DNA of 52,713 bases from Chamaesiphon sp. 341R_metabat_111 (GTDB taxonomy: Bacteria; Cyanobacteriota; Cyanobacteriia; Cyanobacteriales; Chamaesiphonaceae): NCBI GenBank assembly GCA_025351825.1, contig JANXVE010000020.1, positions 1 to 52,713 on the forward strand, read 5' to 3'. This document shows positions 16,510 through 24,803 of this stretch, in pieces. Position numbers and translations under genes: made by a program. The notes beneath the pieces were generated by a model. The model was not told the origin of the DNA and searched no databases. It saw nothing but the letters and a program-made list of their open reading frames with translations. Numbering within the stretch: position 1 is the first letter of the stretch; each line of letters starts with the position of its first letter.

Positions 16510-17238
16510 GTGAAAATTGTCCTCGAAAACATCCACAAATCTTATGGCAAGCGCAATATTGTCAATAGCGTTAGCCTCTCTGTGTCCCAGGGTGAAATCG
16601 TGGGATTACTCGGCCCCAATGGTGCTGGTAAGACTACCACATTTTACATCGCGACTGGACTAGAGAAGCCCAACCAGGGCAAAGTTTGGCTAGATGATGA
16701 AGATATTACCAGTTTGTCGATTCATCAGCGGGCGCGGCGGGGAATCGGCTATTTGGCGCAGGAGGCGAGTATCTTTCGGAGTCTGACTGTGCTGGACAAT
16801 CTGCTGTTGGTCATGGAGCAAACCCAAGTACCGCGTAAGCTGTGGGATCGCAAGTTGACTGAGTTGATTACTGAATTTAGCCTCGAAAAGGTCGTAAATA
16901 CATTAGGTAATCAGGTTTCCGGCGGCGAAAGGCGAAGAACCGAAATTGCTCGATCCCTGGCTGCGGGAATTGATGGGCCAAAATTTTTATTCCTGGATGA
17001 ACCGTTTGCTGGAGTAGATCCGATCGCAGTGGCGGAGATTCAAAAGATTATTGCCAAATTACGCGATCGAAATATGGGCATCCTCATCACCGATCATAAT
17101 GTCAGGGAAACGCTTGCTGTGACCGATCGAGCATACATCATGCGGGAAGGTCAGGTACTAGCTTCCGGCAGTACCGAAGAGATGTATAGTAATCCGCTGG
17201 TGCGGCAATATTATTTAGGTAGTAACTTTCAGTTTTAG
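16510..17238 (+). CDS. lptB: LPS export ABC transporter ATPase LptB
   Basis: This cytoplasmic ATPase powers extraction of lipopolysaccharide from the inner membrane. The 242-residue chain starts at GTG 16510. It has Walker A GPNGAGKTT, Q-loop AQEASIF, signature VSGGERRRTEIARSLA, Walker B FLFLDEPFAG and switch His in ITDHN. The ERRRTEIAR form of the signature and the YLAQEASIFR segment are specific to the LptB branch. It lies 10 bp upstream of the permease gene, so they are co-transcribed. Confidence 0.95.
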   Translation: MKIVLENIHKSYGKRNIVNSVSLSVSQGEIVGLLGPNGAGKTTTFYIATGLEKPNQGKVWLDDEDITSLSIHQRARRGIGYLAQEASIFRSLTVLDNLLLVMEQTQVPRKLWDRKLTELITEFSLEKVVNTLGNQVSGGERRRTEIARSLAAGIDGPKFLFLDEPFAGVDPIAVAEIQKIIAKLRDRNMGILITDHNVRETLAVTDRAYIMREGQVLASGSTEEMYSNPLVRQYYLGSNFQF

Positions 17239-17248
17239 TGAATAGTTA

Positions 17249-18415
17249 ATGGTAAATCAAAAAAGTTTAACGCGAAGATTTCTGCCTGGAATTTCGGTGA
17301 TGGATCGATATATCTTTCTCCAATTACTGATGCCATTTCTATTTGGAGTCGGGGCCTTTTCATCGATCGTACTGGCAATTGGAAGTTTATTCGATCTCGT
17401 GCGGCAGGTGGCCGAAGCTGGATTACCCATTACCGTCGCGCTGGAAGTAATGGCTCTCAAAATGCCGTTGTATATCGGCTACTCCTTCCCGATGTCTATT
17501 CTATTGGCAGGGATGATGACCTATGGTCAATTTTCGGCATCGAGTGAGATCATTGCGTTTCGGAGCTGTGGGATTAGTATTTATCGATTGATGCTACCTG
17601 CACTAGTTTTGAGCGTAATTGTGACTGGGGTTACTTTCTTTTTCAATGAATTACTGGTTCCAGTTGCCAATCAACGGGCAACAATGACGATGACATCTGC
17701 CCTGAAACAGGACAAGCCTAAATTTAAGAAAGATAATATTACTTATTCTGAATATAAAGAAGTTGAAAAAGACGGCAAGAAAGAACAAGTTCTAGTCCGG
17801 CTGTTTTATGCCGAAAAATTTGATGGTAAAACCATGACTGGGCTAACTATCCTCGATCGATCTCAGCAAGATAAAAGCTTGAGCCAAATTTTAAATGCCC
17901 AGTCTGCCGTCTGGAATAGTGAGAATAATACTTGGGATTTTTCTAATGGCACTATCTATCTAATTGCCCCCGATGCTTCCTATCGCAACATCGTCACTTT
18001 CCAACGTCAACAATTACAATTACCAAAATCACCCTTTGACTTAGCTGCGCCAGACCAGAATCCTGACGATATGAGCATCGCTGAATTGATGAATTATGCA
18101 GAGCAAATCAAACTCAGCGGTGACAACAAGAAAATCCTGGCAATCGCCGTCAAAATTCAAAGCAAATTAGCATTCCCCTTCGTTTGTATCGTATTTGGTC
18201 TAATTGGTTCGGCGATGGGAATTCGTCCCCAACGTAGTGGCAAAGCGACTAATTTCGGCGTGAGTGTATTGATGATTTTTGGTTATTACTTTTTGATGTT
18301 TGTTTGCCAAGCATTGGGACAAGCTGAGATCGTCTCCCCATTTTTAGCTGGATGGCTACCGACTTTCATCGGTCTGGCTACTGGTGGCTGGCTGGTTTTA
18401 CAAGCTGCCAAATAA
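17249..18415 (+). CDS. lptF: LptF/LptG family permease
   Basis: This 388-residue YjgP/YjgQ permease partners LptB. Three N-terminal membrane helices (about residues 20-125) and three C-terminal ones (about 300-385) flank a periplasmic beta-jellyroll of about 170 residues. Family motifs include DRYIFLQLLMPFLFG, GYSFPMSILLAGMMTYG and ASSEIIAFRSCGISIYR, the coupling helix. Only one permease is encoded here. Proteobacteria use an LptF-LptG heterodimer, so a homodimer or a second gene elsewhere is implied. Confidence 0.92.
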   Translation: MVNQKSLTRRFLPGISVMDRYIFLQLLMPFLFGVGAFSSIVLAIGSLFDLVRQVAEAGLPITVALEVMALKMPLYIGYSFPMSILLAGMMTYGQFSASSEIIAFRSCGISIYRLMLPALVLSVIVTGVTFFFNELLVPVANQRATMTMTSALKQDKPKFKKDNITYSEYKEVEKDGKKEQVLVRLFYAEKFDGKTMTGLTILDRSQQDKSLSQILNAQSAVWNSENNTWDFSNGTIYLIAPDASYRNIVTFQRQQLQLPKSPFDLAAPDQNPDDMSIAELMNYAEQIKLSGDNKKILAIAVKIQSKLAFPFVCIVFGLIGSAMGIRPQRSGKATNFGVSVLMIFGYYFLMFVCQALGQAEIVSPFLAGWLPTFIGLATGGWLVLQAAK

Positions 18416-18469
18416 TCCTTACCCCTAAGCGGTTAAACTAGTAACGGAATCACTGCAATACGCCGAATC

Positions 18470-19321
18470 ATGTCCATCCCTGCTATTCAATGGTACCCTG
18501 GCCACATTGCCAAAGCCGAACGTCAACTCCAAGAACAGATCAAGAAAGTTGATGTTGTGTTGGAGGTGCGGGATGCACGGATTCCGTTTGCAACATATCA
18601 CCCTCTGCTCAAGACGTGGATTGGTAACAAGCATAAGTTACTGGTCCTCAATCGGGTCGATATGATCCCGCCAGCCGTCAAAGATATGTGGACAGAATGG
18701 TTCTTATCTCAGGGTGAACAGCCATTTTTTGCCAATGCTCAACAGGGCACTGGAGTAGTCGCCATCTCCAAAGCGGCTCAGTCAGTCGGAGTTGCGATCA
18801 ACGAAAAGCGGAAAGAACGCGGCATGTTGCCCCGTCCAGTGCGGGCGGTAGTAATTGGCTTTCCGAATGTGGGCAAATCAGCACTGATCAATCGACTGGT
18901 GAATAAACGGGTAGTCGAGAGTGCCAGACGCGCTGGCGTGACTAGATCCCTGCGTTGGGTCAGAATTTCCGACCAATTAGAGCTACTAGACGCTCCAGGG
19001 ATTATTCCTGGACGGTTGAGTGACCAGTCAGCCGCGATCAAACTGGCAATCTGTGATGATATTGGTGAGGCGGCATACGACAGACAGGGGATGGCAGCAG
19101 CATTTATCGAACTATGTCAGGAAATGGGCTATGTAGCAGCCCTAAATGCCCGATATGGTTCAATTCCAACGACATTGAGTGGGGAAGAATACCTGCACCA
19201 TCTGGCAAATGAGAAATATCGCGGCGATTTGGAACGAACATCTCACCTAATTCTCAATGATTTTCGGACTGGTGTCTTGGGAAATATCCCCCTAGAGCTA
19301 CCAACTAAAATTCAGGTTTAA
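18470..19321 (+). CDS. ylqF: Ribosome biogenesis GTPase YlqF/RbgA
   Basis: This circularly permuted GTPase is needed for late assembly of the 50S subunit. Order of motifs in 283 residues: G4 LNRVDM first, then G5, then G1 GFPNVGKSALINRL, G2, and G3 DAPGI. That permutation defines the YlqF/YawG class. The N-terminus IQWYPGHIAKAERQL is the family signature. The C-terminal helical domain (about residues 195-283) is the RNA-binding part. The gene begins 54 bp after lptF on the same strand. Confidence 0.94.
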   Translation: MSIPAIQWYPGHIAKAERQLQEQIKKVDVVLEVRDARIPFATYHPLLKTWIGNKHKLLVLNRVDMIPPAVKDMWTEWFLSQGEQPFFANAQQGTGVVAISKAAQSVGVAINEKRKERGMLPRPVRAVVIGFPNVGKSALINRLVNKRVVESARRAGVTRSLRWVRISDQLELLDAPGIIPGRLSDQSAAIKLAICDDIGEAAYDRQGMAAAFIELCQEMGYVAALNARYGSIPTTLSGEEYLHHLANEKYRGDLERTSHLILNDFRTGVLGNIPLELPTKIQV

Positions 19322-19586
19322 TTAGGAGAAATGTGCTTGCGATGATGATCTGACACACCCTCTAGGACAGATATTTTTTTGGCATACACCCGCTATCTCG
19401 TTGGTAGCTTTTTCTGGTATATTAAGGGGCAATAAATAACTAGTTTTCAAGATTTAAGCTTACTAAGTACAAGTAAATTTAATAATAATAAGGATCTTAA
19501 ATTCTCAGACATAAGGAGAGGGATTTGAACCCCATCCTAAAACCCCAGCGATCGATTATCAACTATCAACTATCAACTATTTAAGA
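19322..19586. other. Spacer with possible promoter and heptamers
   Basis: Between ylqF and the glycosyltransferase there is no gene. TTGGTAG...GGTATATTAAG near 19400-19430 could be a promoter. TATCAAC heptamers (19558-19579) abut the next start codon. A short tRNA T-arm-like string at about 19508-19530 has no matching cloverleaf. Confidence 0.35.
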
Positions 19587-20708
19587 ATGCATATTGCGTG
19601 GCTAGGAAAGAAAACGCCTTTTTGTGGCAATGTTACCTATAGTCGAGAAATTACTGGAGCTTTAGCTAATCGTGGGCACAAAGTAAGTTTTATGCATTTT
19701 GCTGATACCAAAGCTGACGGCGATGAGGTACCATTACCATTTTTTTTCACGTCTCAAATGTTTACGATTCCCACAATTAGGGCTAAACGCATTCTGGAAC
19801 GATCGCTTCGTCGTCGCAAGCCAGATATCGTTCATGCTTCTCTGAGTCTATCGGCTCTCGATTTTCTCCTCCCAGAAATTTGTCAGGAGCTAGATCTGCC
19901 GCTGATTTCAACGTTTCATACTCCCTACGATGCCAAGCGCAGAAATGTTACTTCAACCAGTCAATTTTTAGCCTATCAACTGTATGCACCATTTTTAGCT
20001 AAATACGATCGAACGATTATTTTCTGTGAAGAACAGCAAGATCTATTAGTTAAATTGGGCGTATCACGCGATCGAATTACAGTGATTCCCAATGGTGTTG
20101 ACGATCTCAAATATACTCCAGGTTCGAGTAATATTAGAGCTGAATTTAACGCCAAGCAAATCTACGTCTACCAAGGCCGAATTTCGACTGAGAAAAATGT
20201 TGAATCTCTGCTTAAGGCTTGGAAATACTGCAACATGCGCGACCACGGTTGTAAGCTATTACTAGTCGGCGATGGCCCACTCAAACCAAATCTCGAACAG
20301 TCTTATGGGATCGAGCATGGCGTGATTTGGTTGGGTGCGATTCGCGATGATGCCCGTCGGATCGAAATATTGCGCGGTGCAGACGTATTTATTCTCCCCT
20401 CTCTGGTGGAAGGTTTGTCTCTGTCTCTATTAGAAGCAATGTCTTGTGGTGTTGCTTGTATCGCCACAGACGCAGGCGCGGATGCTTCGGTGATTGCTGA
20501 TGGTGCTGGGGTTGTCATCAATACCCAGGGTGTCTCTGGACAACTCCGCACGATCCTCCCGCTGATTCGCGAACACAAAGCATGGCGAGATTCGCTAGGC
20601 AAATCTGCCCGCAAACGAGTCTTAGATAGTTATACCCTCACAGGTAATGTCGATCGAATCGAGCAGCTCTATGGGGAAATTTTGGCTCCATTGCAGGCCG
20701 TTGGCTAG
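19587..20708 (+). CDS. GT4-family glycosyltransferase
   Basis: A 373-residue GT-B glycosyltransferase. The N-terminus MHIAWLGKKTPFCGNVTYSR is acceptor-side. HTPYDAKRRN follows, then the nucleotide-sugar domain with YQGRISTEKNVESLLKAW, LLVGDGPLKPNLE and LPSLVEGLSLSLLEAMSCG, where the retaining GT4 E-x7-E motif is present. The closest kinds I recognise are cyanobacterial glycolipid or polysaccharide glycosyltransferases; the sugar and acceptor are not deducible. No membrane segment is present. Its neighbours are not a polysaccharide cluster. Confidence 0.85.
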   Translation: MHIAWLGKKTPFCGNVTYSREITGALANRGHKVSFMHFADTKADGDEVPLPFFFTSQMFTIPTIRAKRILERSLRRRKPDIVHASLSLSALDFLLPEICQELDLPLISTFHTPYDAKRRNVTSTSQFLAYQLYAPFLAKYDRTIIFCEEQQDLLVKLGVSRDRITVIPNGVDDLKYTPGSSNIRAEFNAKQIYVYQGRISTEKNVESLLKAWKYCNMRDHGCKLLLVGDGPLKPNLEQSYGIEHGVIWLGAIRDDARRIEILRGADVFILPSLVEGLSLSLLEAMSCGVACIATDAGADASVIADGAGVVINTQGVSGQLRTILPLIREHKAWRDSLGKSARKRVLDSYTLTGNVDRIEQLYGEILAPLQAVG

Positions 20709-20730
20709 ATTGTAGCCAACGTCAAGAAAT

Positions 20731-22107
20731 TTAGGCTTGGAGAGTAGCTTTGAAGACTAGATCGTTAAAATCTCGATCGCCGCCACCAAAGGTATCTTCC
20801 ACCCCAAAATTATTCTCACCAAGCAAGCGGAAATGGTCAATTTTATCGGGGTTGGCACCGAGATAGTTGAAGTAAGCATGAACCACATTACCGCTACCAC
20901 CATTAGTCGGATTGCTGGCAACAAAATCATTGAATGAACCTTGGGCGACAACTACAGGCGCGTAGATTTTGCCGCCAGCAATATCTTGGTTTGTCTTAGT
21001 ATCGGTTTTACCTGCTTGCAAGATCGCACTTTTAATTGCTTCGATCGCATAGTTAGTATCACCAGGTTGGAGAGTACTACCATTAGCGAGCTGAATCGTG
21101 CCATTGAGATCCTCAACTGCGTAGAAACCGATGTTATTGTTATAGGCGGCGGAACTGGTAGTTGTAATATTTGCCTTGAGTGTTTTACCAGCAAAATCGG
21201 TTAGGTCGAGCGTGCGTCCTTGGGCTAATCCTTGGGATTGACTACCGATCGGCAAATTTGGGCTATTACCATCTAGCCTCACCACATTTAATACCAGTTC
21301 GTCATTATTTACCGATACTTTATAGCCATCGTTCGCATTATTATTCGCGATCTTAATCGGGCTGTTTCCACTTGCATCGGGGATTGAGAAGACAATATTC
21401 GTCGGCATCTTGCCACTGGCAAGCTGTTGCTGAAAATCAGCGATCGACCCATCTTGAACTTGAAAAAACTGATAGATTTTATTCGACTCTAAGCCAATCT
21501 CTCTTTTGGTAGTACTAAAGAAACTACTATTCAAGGTCGAAAATATCGGTCTGGCGGTATCGCTAGCAGCTTGGAGATATCCGGCGGCACCAGGTGCGAT
21601 CCCGCCAATTTTACCGCTCACATCGTCAACAATGAATATACCAATTTCATTAACTTTATTACCCGCTTTTTGGCTGACAGCACTAATGCCAAAGCCTCTC
21701 ACCGTCGGATCTGTTGTCAATTGATTTGCTACTAGTACGATGCCAGCGATCGAGCCGAGAGGAGGCGTGGGAGTCGGTGGCGGTGCATCGTTAGTTACCA
21801 CAACAACGATATCCTTAAGATCTGCAACTTGAGTATTTTGGACGATTGCCAATTGGGTACCACCAAAATTGATAATTGCATCATTACCAGTTTGCACCGT
21901 GGTGAGATCGGTAGGTTTGCTGTCACTGGGCAAATCGACTTGAATCGTGTCATCTAGCGGCGCAAAGTCTGTAATTGTATTCGGTGTTGAGGGTAGATTT
22001 AGTGCTGATAGCTGAAATATATCTGCCCCCAAACCGCCAGTGAGTGTATTGCCACCGGATCCCCCAAAAATTAGGTCGTCACCATCAGTACCTTTAATTA
22101 TTGCCAT
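20731..22107 (-). CDS. RTX-repeat protein with C-terminal DUF4114
   Basis: From the ATG at 22107 (MAIIKGTDGDDLIFGGSGG) the protein is 458 residues. Residues 5-30 hold hemolysin-type calcium-binding nonapeptides (GTDGDDLIFGGSGGNTLTGG), followed by a short beta segment (ADIFQLSALN...). The remainder ends in a DUF4114 domain (FRLLGENNFGVEDTFGGG, then DRDFNDLVF). No Sec signal is seen; RTX proteins are usually exported by type I secretion with an uncleaved C-terminal signal. A surface or extracellular calcium-dependent role is inferred. Codons upstream to 22173 are possible but unconserved. The gene is monocistronic. Confidence 0.82.
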   Translation of the reverse strand: MAIIKGTDGDDLIFGGSGGNTLTGGLGADIFQLSALNLPSTPNTITDFAPLDDTIQVDLPSDSKPTDLTTVQTGNDAIINFGGTQLAIVQNTQVADLKDIVVVVTNDAPPPTPTPPLGSIAGIVLVANQLTTDPTVRGFGISAVSQKAGNKVNEIGIFIVDDVSGKIGGIAPGAAGYLQAASDTARPIFSTLNSSFFSTTKREIGLESNKIYQFFQVQDGSIADFQQQLASGKMPTNIVFSIPDASGNSPIKIANNNANDGYKVSVNNDELVLNVVRLDGNSPNLPIGSQSQGLAQGRTLDLTDFAGKTLKANITTTSSAAYNNNIGFYAVEDLNGTIQLANGSTLQPGDTNYAIEAIKSAILQAGKTDTKTNQDIAGGKIYAPVVVAQGSFNDFVASNPTNGGSGNVVHAYFNYLGANPDKIDHFRLLGENNFGVEDTFGGGDRDFNDLVFKATLQA

Positions 22108-22463
22108 TTCAATCCCCTGTAAACTAATTTCCAAGGAGCTAGATCGCCAGAGTAAATCTGTTATCGAACTCAATGTTATATAGATATACGCAGCTATGAC
22201 TAGATTGGATCTCTATTCGAGCGCATTTTTTTGAGATTGTAAAAATCAAATTCCAAATGTTACTCTTAGCTCGTAGTAGGCATTAGATGGATCGTCAAGT
22301 CTAAACTCAAGTATGGCGGGAATGCTTGGTGTTCCATCTCACAGCGTGTGATCTCAAAACAATGCCACAGCAATCATTGACTCTCAGCGAGTAGGAAATG
22401 ATTACTGTGGCTATTGGTTAATTGAGATAGTGTTTCAGCCCGAAGACCTCAACATAGATCTTC
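22108..22463. other. Spacer with an inverted repeat
   Basis: No gene is seen. A 15-bp inverted repeat with one mismatch, GCCACAGCAATCATT (22364-22378) facing AATGATTACTGTGGC (22397-22411), lies about 50 bp downstream of the lipoprotein gene on the minus strand. It is the likely terminator for that gene. The rest should carry the promoter of the RTX/DUF4114 gene. Confidence 0.55.
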
Positions 22464-22781
22464 CTATGGCTTTTTAGGAGTTTCAGCAGGCTTAGTTGTT
22501 TGAGTTTTAGTAGTCTTTGTGGTGTCGCCTTTAGGCGCGTCAGCAGGCTTCATGCCATCAGCAGGCTTTGCATCGCCTTTAGGAGCGTCAGCGGGCTTCA
22601 TGCCATCAGCAGGCTTTGCATCGCCTTTAGGAGCGTCAGCAGGCTTGGTTTCAGTAGTCTCAGTCTTGGTAGTCTCAACCTTGGTAGCGTCAGGTGCAGC
22701 AGCGTCTTCTTTCTTGCCACAAGCAGTCAAGCTAGTAGTTAGGGTCAGACCAGCGATTACCAATAATAGTTTCCAGTTCAT
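22464..22781 (-). CDS. Small repeat-rich lipoprotein
   Basis: From the ATG at 22781 (MNWKLLLVIAGLTLTTSL), preceded by a GAGG ribosome-binding site, the protein is 105 residues. The lipobox ends LTAC, so the mature lipoprotein begins at a lipidated Cys followed by GKKEDAAAPD. The rest is a disordered Lys/Pro/Ala/Asp-rich tail made of a 16-residue unit, KPADAPKGDAKPADGM, repeated about 2.6 times, flanked by Thr/Glu/Lys-rich stretches. No enzymatic domain is present; it is probably a periplasmic spacer or cell-wall-interacting peptide. The frame extends 16 codons upstream to 22829 but the lipoprotein signal fixes the start. Confidence 0.7.
   Translation of the reverse strand: MNWKLLLVIAGLTLTTSLTACGKKEDAAAPDATKVETTKTETTETKPADAPKGDAKPADGMKPADAPKGDAKPADGMKPADAPKGDTTKTTKTQTTKPAETPKKP
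22525..22648. repeat. 48-bp tandem repeat in the lipoprotein gene
   Basis: Units begin at 22525, 22573 and 22621 (the last partial). The first two copies differ at only a couple of positions, which points to recent duplication. Because 48 is divisible by three, copy-number change lengthens the protein without breaking the frame. Confidence 0.85.
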
Positions 22782-22908
22782 CGAAAATTTCCTCACACTT
22801 ATTTTTTTGGAACCGACATGCGGTTTCATATATTATTCTAGCACCGAGAAGGAGAAAAACTAGGCTAAGCTAAAGGTCGGAAACCGTATATTTTAGCTGC
22901 CAAAGATA

Positions 22909-23802
22909 GTGGAAACCGAACAGCTTCAAAGAACTCGCGCCCAACTCTTATCTCCCAAATTGCCTGTGAATTCACCACTTTCCCATCTTACCCTGACGGA
23001 AATACTCGATCGCACGATCGAATTGAGTCAGACAGGCGCAGCGATCTTGAAGTCTTACTATCGAGGTAGTAATGAAGACTTGGATGTCCTAGATAAGTCC
23101 GAAGGGCCAGTCACAGCGGCAGATCGAGCTGTAGACAAACATCTGCTTGATGGCATTCAAACCATGTGTGGAGAAAGTTGTGGATATCTGACAGAGGAGA
23201 CTTATCAGGCTGGAGATCGAGAATTGGCTCAAGATTGGGTGTGGATTATCGATCCGCTTGATGGTACGCGAGATTTTATCGACAAGACGGGTGAATATGC
23301 GATTCATATCGCCCTCACTTACCAGCACCGCCCAGTCCTCGCCGTAGTAACAATCCCCGAATCAGATCGATTGTATGCGGCGATTGATGGTGGCGGAACT
23401 TGGCTCGTTGCCGCTGATGGAGTGCGAACACCTGTAAAAGTATCACGCGGTAAAAAAATTACCGACTTAGTTGTCGTCGCCAGTCGCAATCATCGGAATG
23501 ATGAGCTGGTGAAGTTACTCGCCAGACTTCCTTGTCAGCAACAGCGAGAAGTTGGCAGCATTGGCTGCAAGATCGCTGCCATCCTCGAACATCACGCTGA
23601 TGTCTACGTTTCGCTATCGGGCAAATCAGCCCCGAAAGACTGGGATTTCGCCGCACCCGAACTAGTTCTAACTGAAGCAGGCGGCAAGTTTACCCACGCA
23701 GATGGTAGTTTGCCTGGATACAATCGGGGTGATGTCAGTCAGTGGGGCTGTTTGATTGCTAGCAATGGGGAGTGGCATCAGGATTTGTTGGGGGTGAGTT
23801 AG
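22909..23802 (+). CDS. cysQ: 3'(2'),5'-bisphosphate nucleotidase CysQ (inositol phosphatase superfamily)
   Basis: A 297-residue lithium-sensitive phosphatase fold protein. It has metal-binding EGPVTAADRAVD, then WIIDPLDGTRDFI (the IMPase signature) and DWDFAAPELVLTEAGGKFT near the C-terminus. The GTRDF variant and the overall pattern fit CysQ, which clears 3'-phosphoadenosine 5'-phosphate from sulfate assimilation, rather than SuhB. Translation probably starts at GTG 22909; a later in-frame start is possible because the first 30 residues are poorly conserved. It is monocistronic. Confidence 0.85.
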   Translation: METEQLQRTRAQLLSPKLPVNSPLSHLTLTEILDRTIELSQTGAAILKSYYRGSNEDLDVLDKSEGPVTAADRAVDKHLLDGIQTMCGESCGYLTEETYQAGDRELAQDWVWIIDPLDGTRDFIDKTGEYAIHIALTYQHRPVLAVVTIPESDRLYAAIDGGGTWLVAADGVRTPVKVSRGKKITDLVVVASRNHRNDELVKLLARLPCQQQREVGSIGCKIAAILEHHADVYVSLSGKSAPKDWDFAAPELVLTEAGGKFTHADGSLPGYNRGDVSQWGCLIASNGEWHQDLLGVS

Positions 23803-23805
23803 GGG

Positions 23806-23870
23806 ACGGGGGGATGGGGCGTGGGGGCGTGGGGGCACGGGGGCACGGGGGCACGGGGGCACGAGGGACT
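23806..23870. repeat. G-rich 8-bp tandem repeat
   Basis: Four or more near-perfect copies of GGGGGCAC follow the cysQ stop. This is the cleanest array of the G-rich family seen in the window. Confidence 0.85.
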
Positions 23871-23887
23871 GGTGATTAAGCTACTAT

Positions 23888-23999
23888 CCACTATCCACCA
23901 TTCACCATTCACTATTCACTATTCACCATCCACTATTCACCATCCACCATTCACTATCCACCATTCACTATTCACTATTCACCATCCACCATTCACCAA
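23888..23999. repeat. Heptamer array (YCACYAT x16)
   Basis: Sixteen contiguous 7-bp units, all variants of (C/T)CAC(C/T)AT (CCACTAT, CCACCAT, TCACCAT, TCACTAT), lie between the G-rich repeat and the end of the convergent SDR gene. There are no spacers between units, so this is not CRISPR. It matches the short tandemly repeated repetitive (STRR) class of cyanobacteria. Confidence 0.9.
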
Positions 24000-24003
24000 A
24001 CCG

Positions 24004-24759
24004 CTACCACGCAATTTTGCTACCGTCCCAGGAGAAGAATTCGCCGCTGTCGGTTGGGGTTAATCCATCCATGACGGTGAATAATTGTGATACTGTTCGA
24101 TCGACTGAAAACAGCTTTTCTGGTGGGACATTGCGCTGAAATGGTTGTGATAATCTAGTAGCCGTCGTGCCTGGATGGAGCGCGACGAGGATGGCATTGG
24201 GACATGTGCGCTTATACTCGATCGCAGTAGTCCGAATAAACATATTTAGAGCCGTCTTAGATGCGCGATAACCATACCAGCCACCGATCTGATTGTCGCC
24301 AATACTACCAACTTTAGCGGAAATAGTCGCCAGGATCGATCGAGCATCATGCTTCAATAGGGGCTGTACCTGTTTAAACAGCAGCATCGCCCCGATACTA
24401 TTTACCTGAAAATAACGCAGGAGCTGTTCACTATTGATGTGCCGTAAGCTTTTCTCTGGCTGCATCTCGCCTTCATGCAAGACACCCGCCGAGTTGATGA
24501 CGTAGTGCAGAGTTTTTGTCTCAGCCTGAATCGCTTGAATTACAGCGGCAATTTGAGATTCGTCCGTAATATCCATTTGCAAACAGTGTAGCTTGGGATT
24601 GTCGATCGCCAATAGCTCTGCTGCTGATTCTACCCTTCGATATGTTGCATAAACCCGATCGATATCACTTTGTGCGAGTAATTGTCTGACGAATCCCAAC
24701 CCAATTCCTTGTCCGCCACCTATAATTAGGGCGGTTTTTAACAAACTATCAATTGACAT
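24004..24759 (-). CDS. SDR-family oxidoreductase (CsgA-like)
   Basis: A 251-residue short-chain dehydrogenase/reductase. The N-terminal Rossmann loop is GGGQGIGLGFVRQLL, followed by MDITDES (adenine-binding Asp), NSAGVLHEGEM, SAKVGSIGDN (catalytic Ser region) and YGYRASKTALNMFIRT with the YxxxK dyad. The unusual GWYGYRASK and HPGTTATRLS patterns fit the CsgA/carbonyl-reductase-like branch. The substrate is unknown. It follows selO by 44 bp on the same strand and is likely co-transcribed. Confidence 0.87.
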   Translation of the reverse strand: MSIDSLLKTALIIGGGQGIGLGFVRQLLAQSDIDRVYATYRRVESAAELLAIDNPKLHCLQMDITDESQIAAVIQAIQAETKTLHYVINSAGVLHEGEMQPEKSLRHINSEQLLRYFQVNSIGAMLLFKQVQPLLKHDARSILATISAKVGSIGDNQIGGWYGYRASKTALNMFIRTTAIEYKRTCPNAILVALHPGTTATRLSQPFQRNVPPEKLFSVDRTVSQLFTVMDGLTPTDSGEFFSWDGSKIAW

Positions 24760-24803
24760 CTGTACTTTCTCTGCGTTCTCTGCGGTTGAATTAATAAATG
24801 CTT

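Noticed and set aside
19508-19535. tRNA fragment (GGATTTGAACCCC, complement of a T-arm)
   Set aside because: No acceptor stem, anticodon arm or second half could be found on either strand within 100 bp; the T-stem is imperfect.
22500-22863. Two plus-strand frames over the lipoprotein repeat
   Set aside because: Open only because the 48-bp repeat lacks stops in several frames; the minus strand has the lipobox and ribosome-binding site.
23888-23999. CRISPR array
   Set aside because: The units are contiguous 7-mers with no unique spacers and no cas genes in the window.
23821-24063. Plus-strand 80-codon frame (HHSPFTIHYSP...)
   Set aside because: Translates the heptamer array; a 7-bp period without stops gives an artificial repeat protein.
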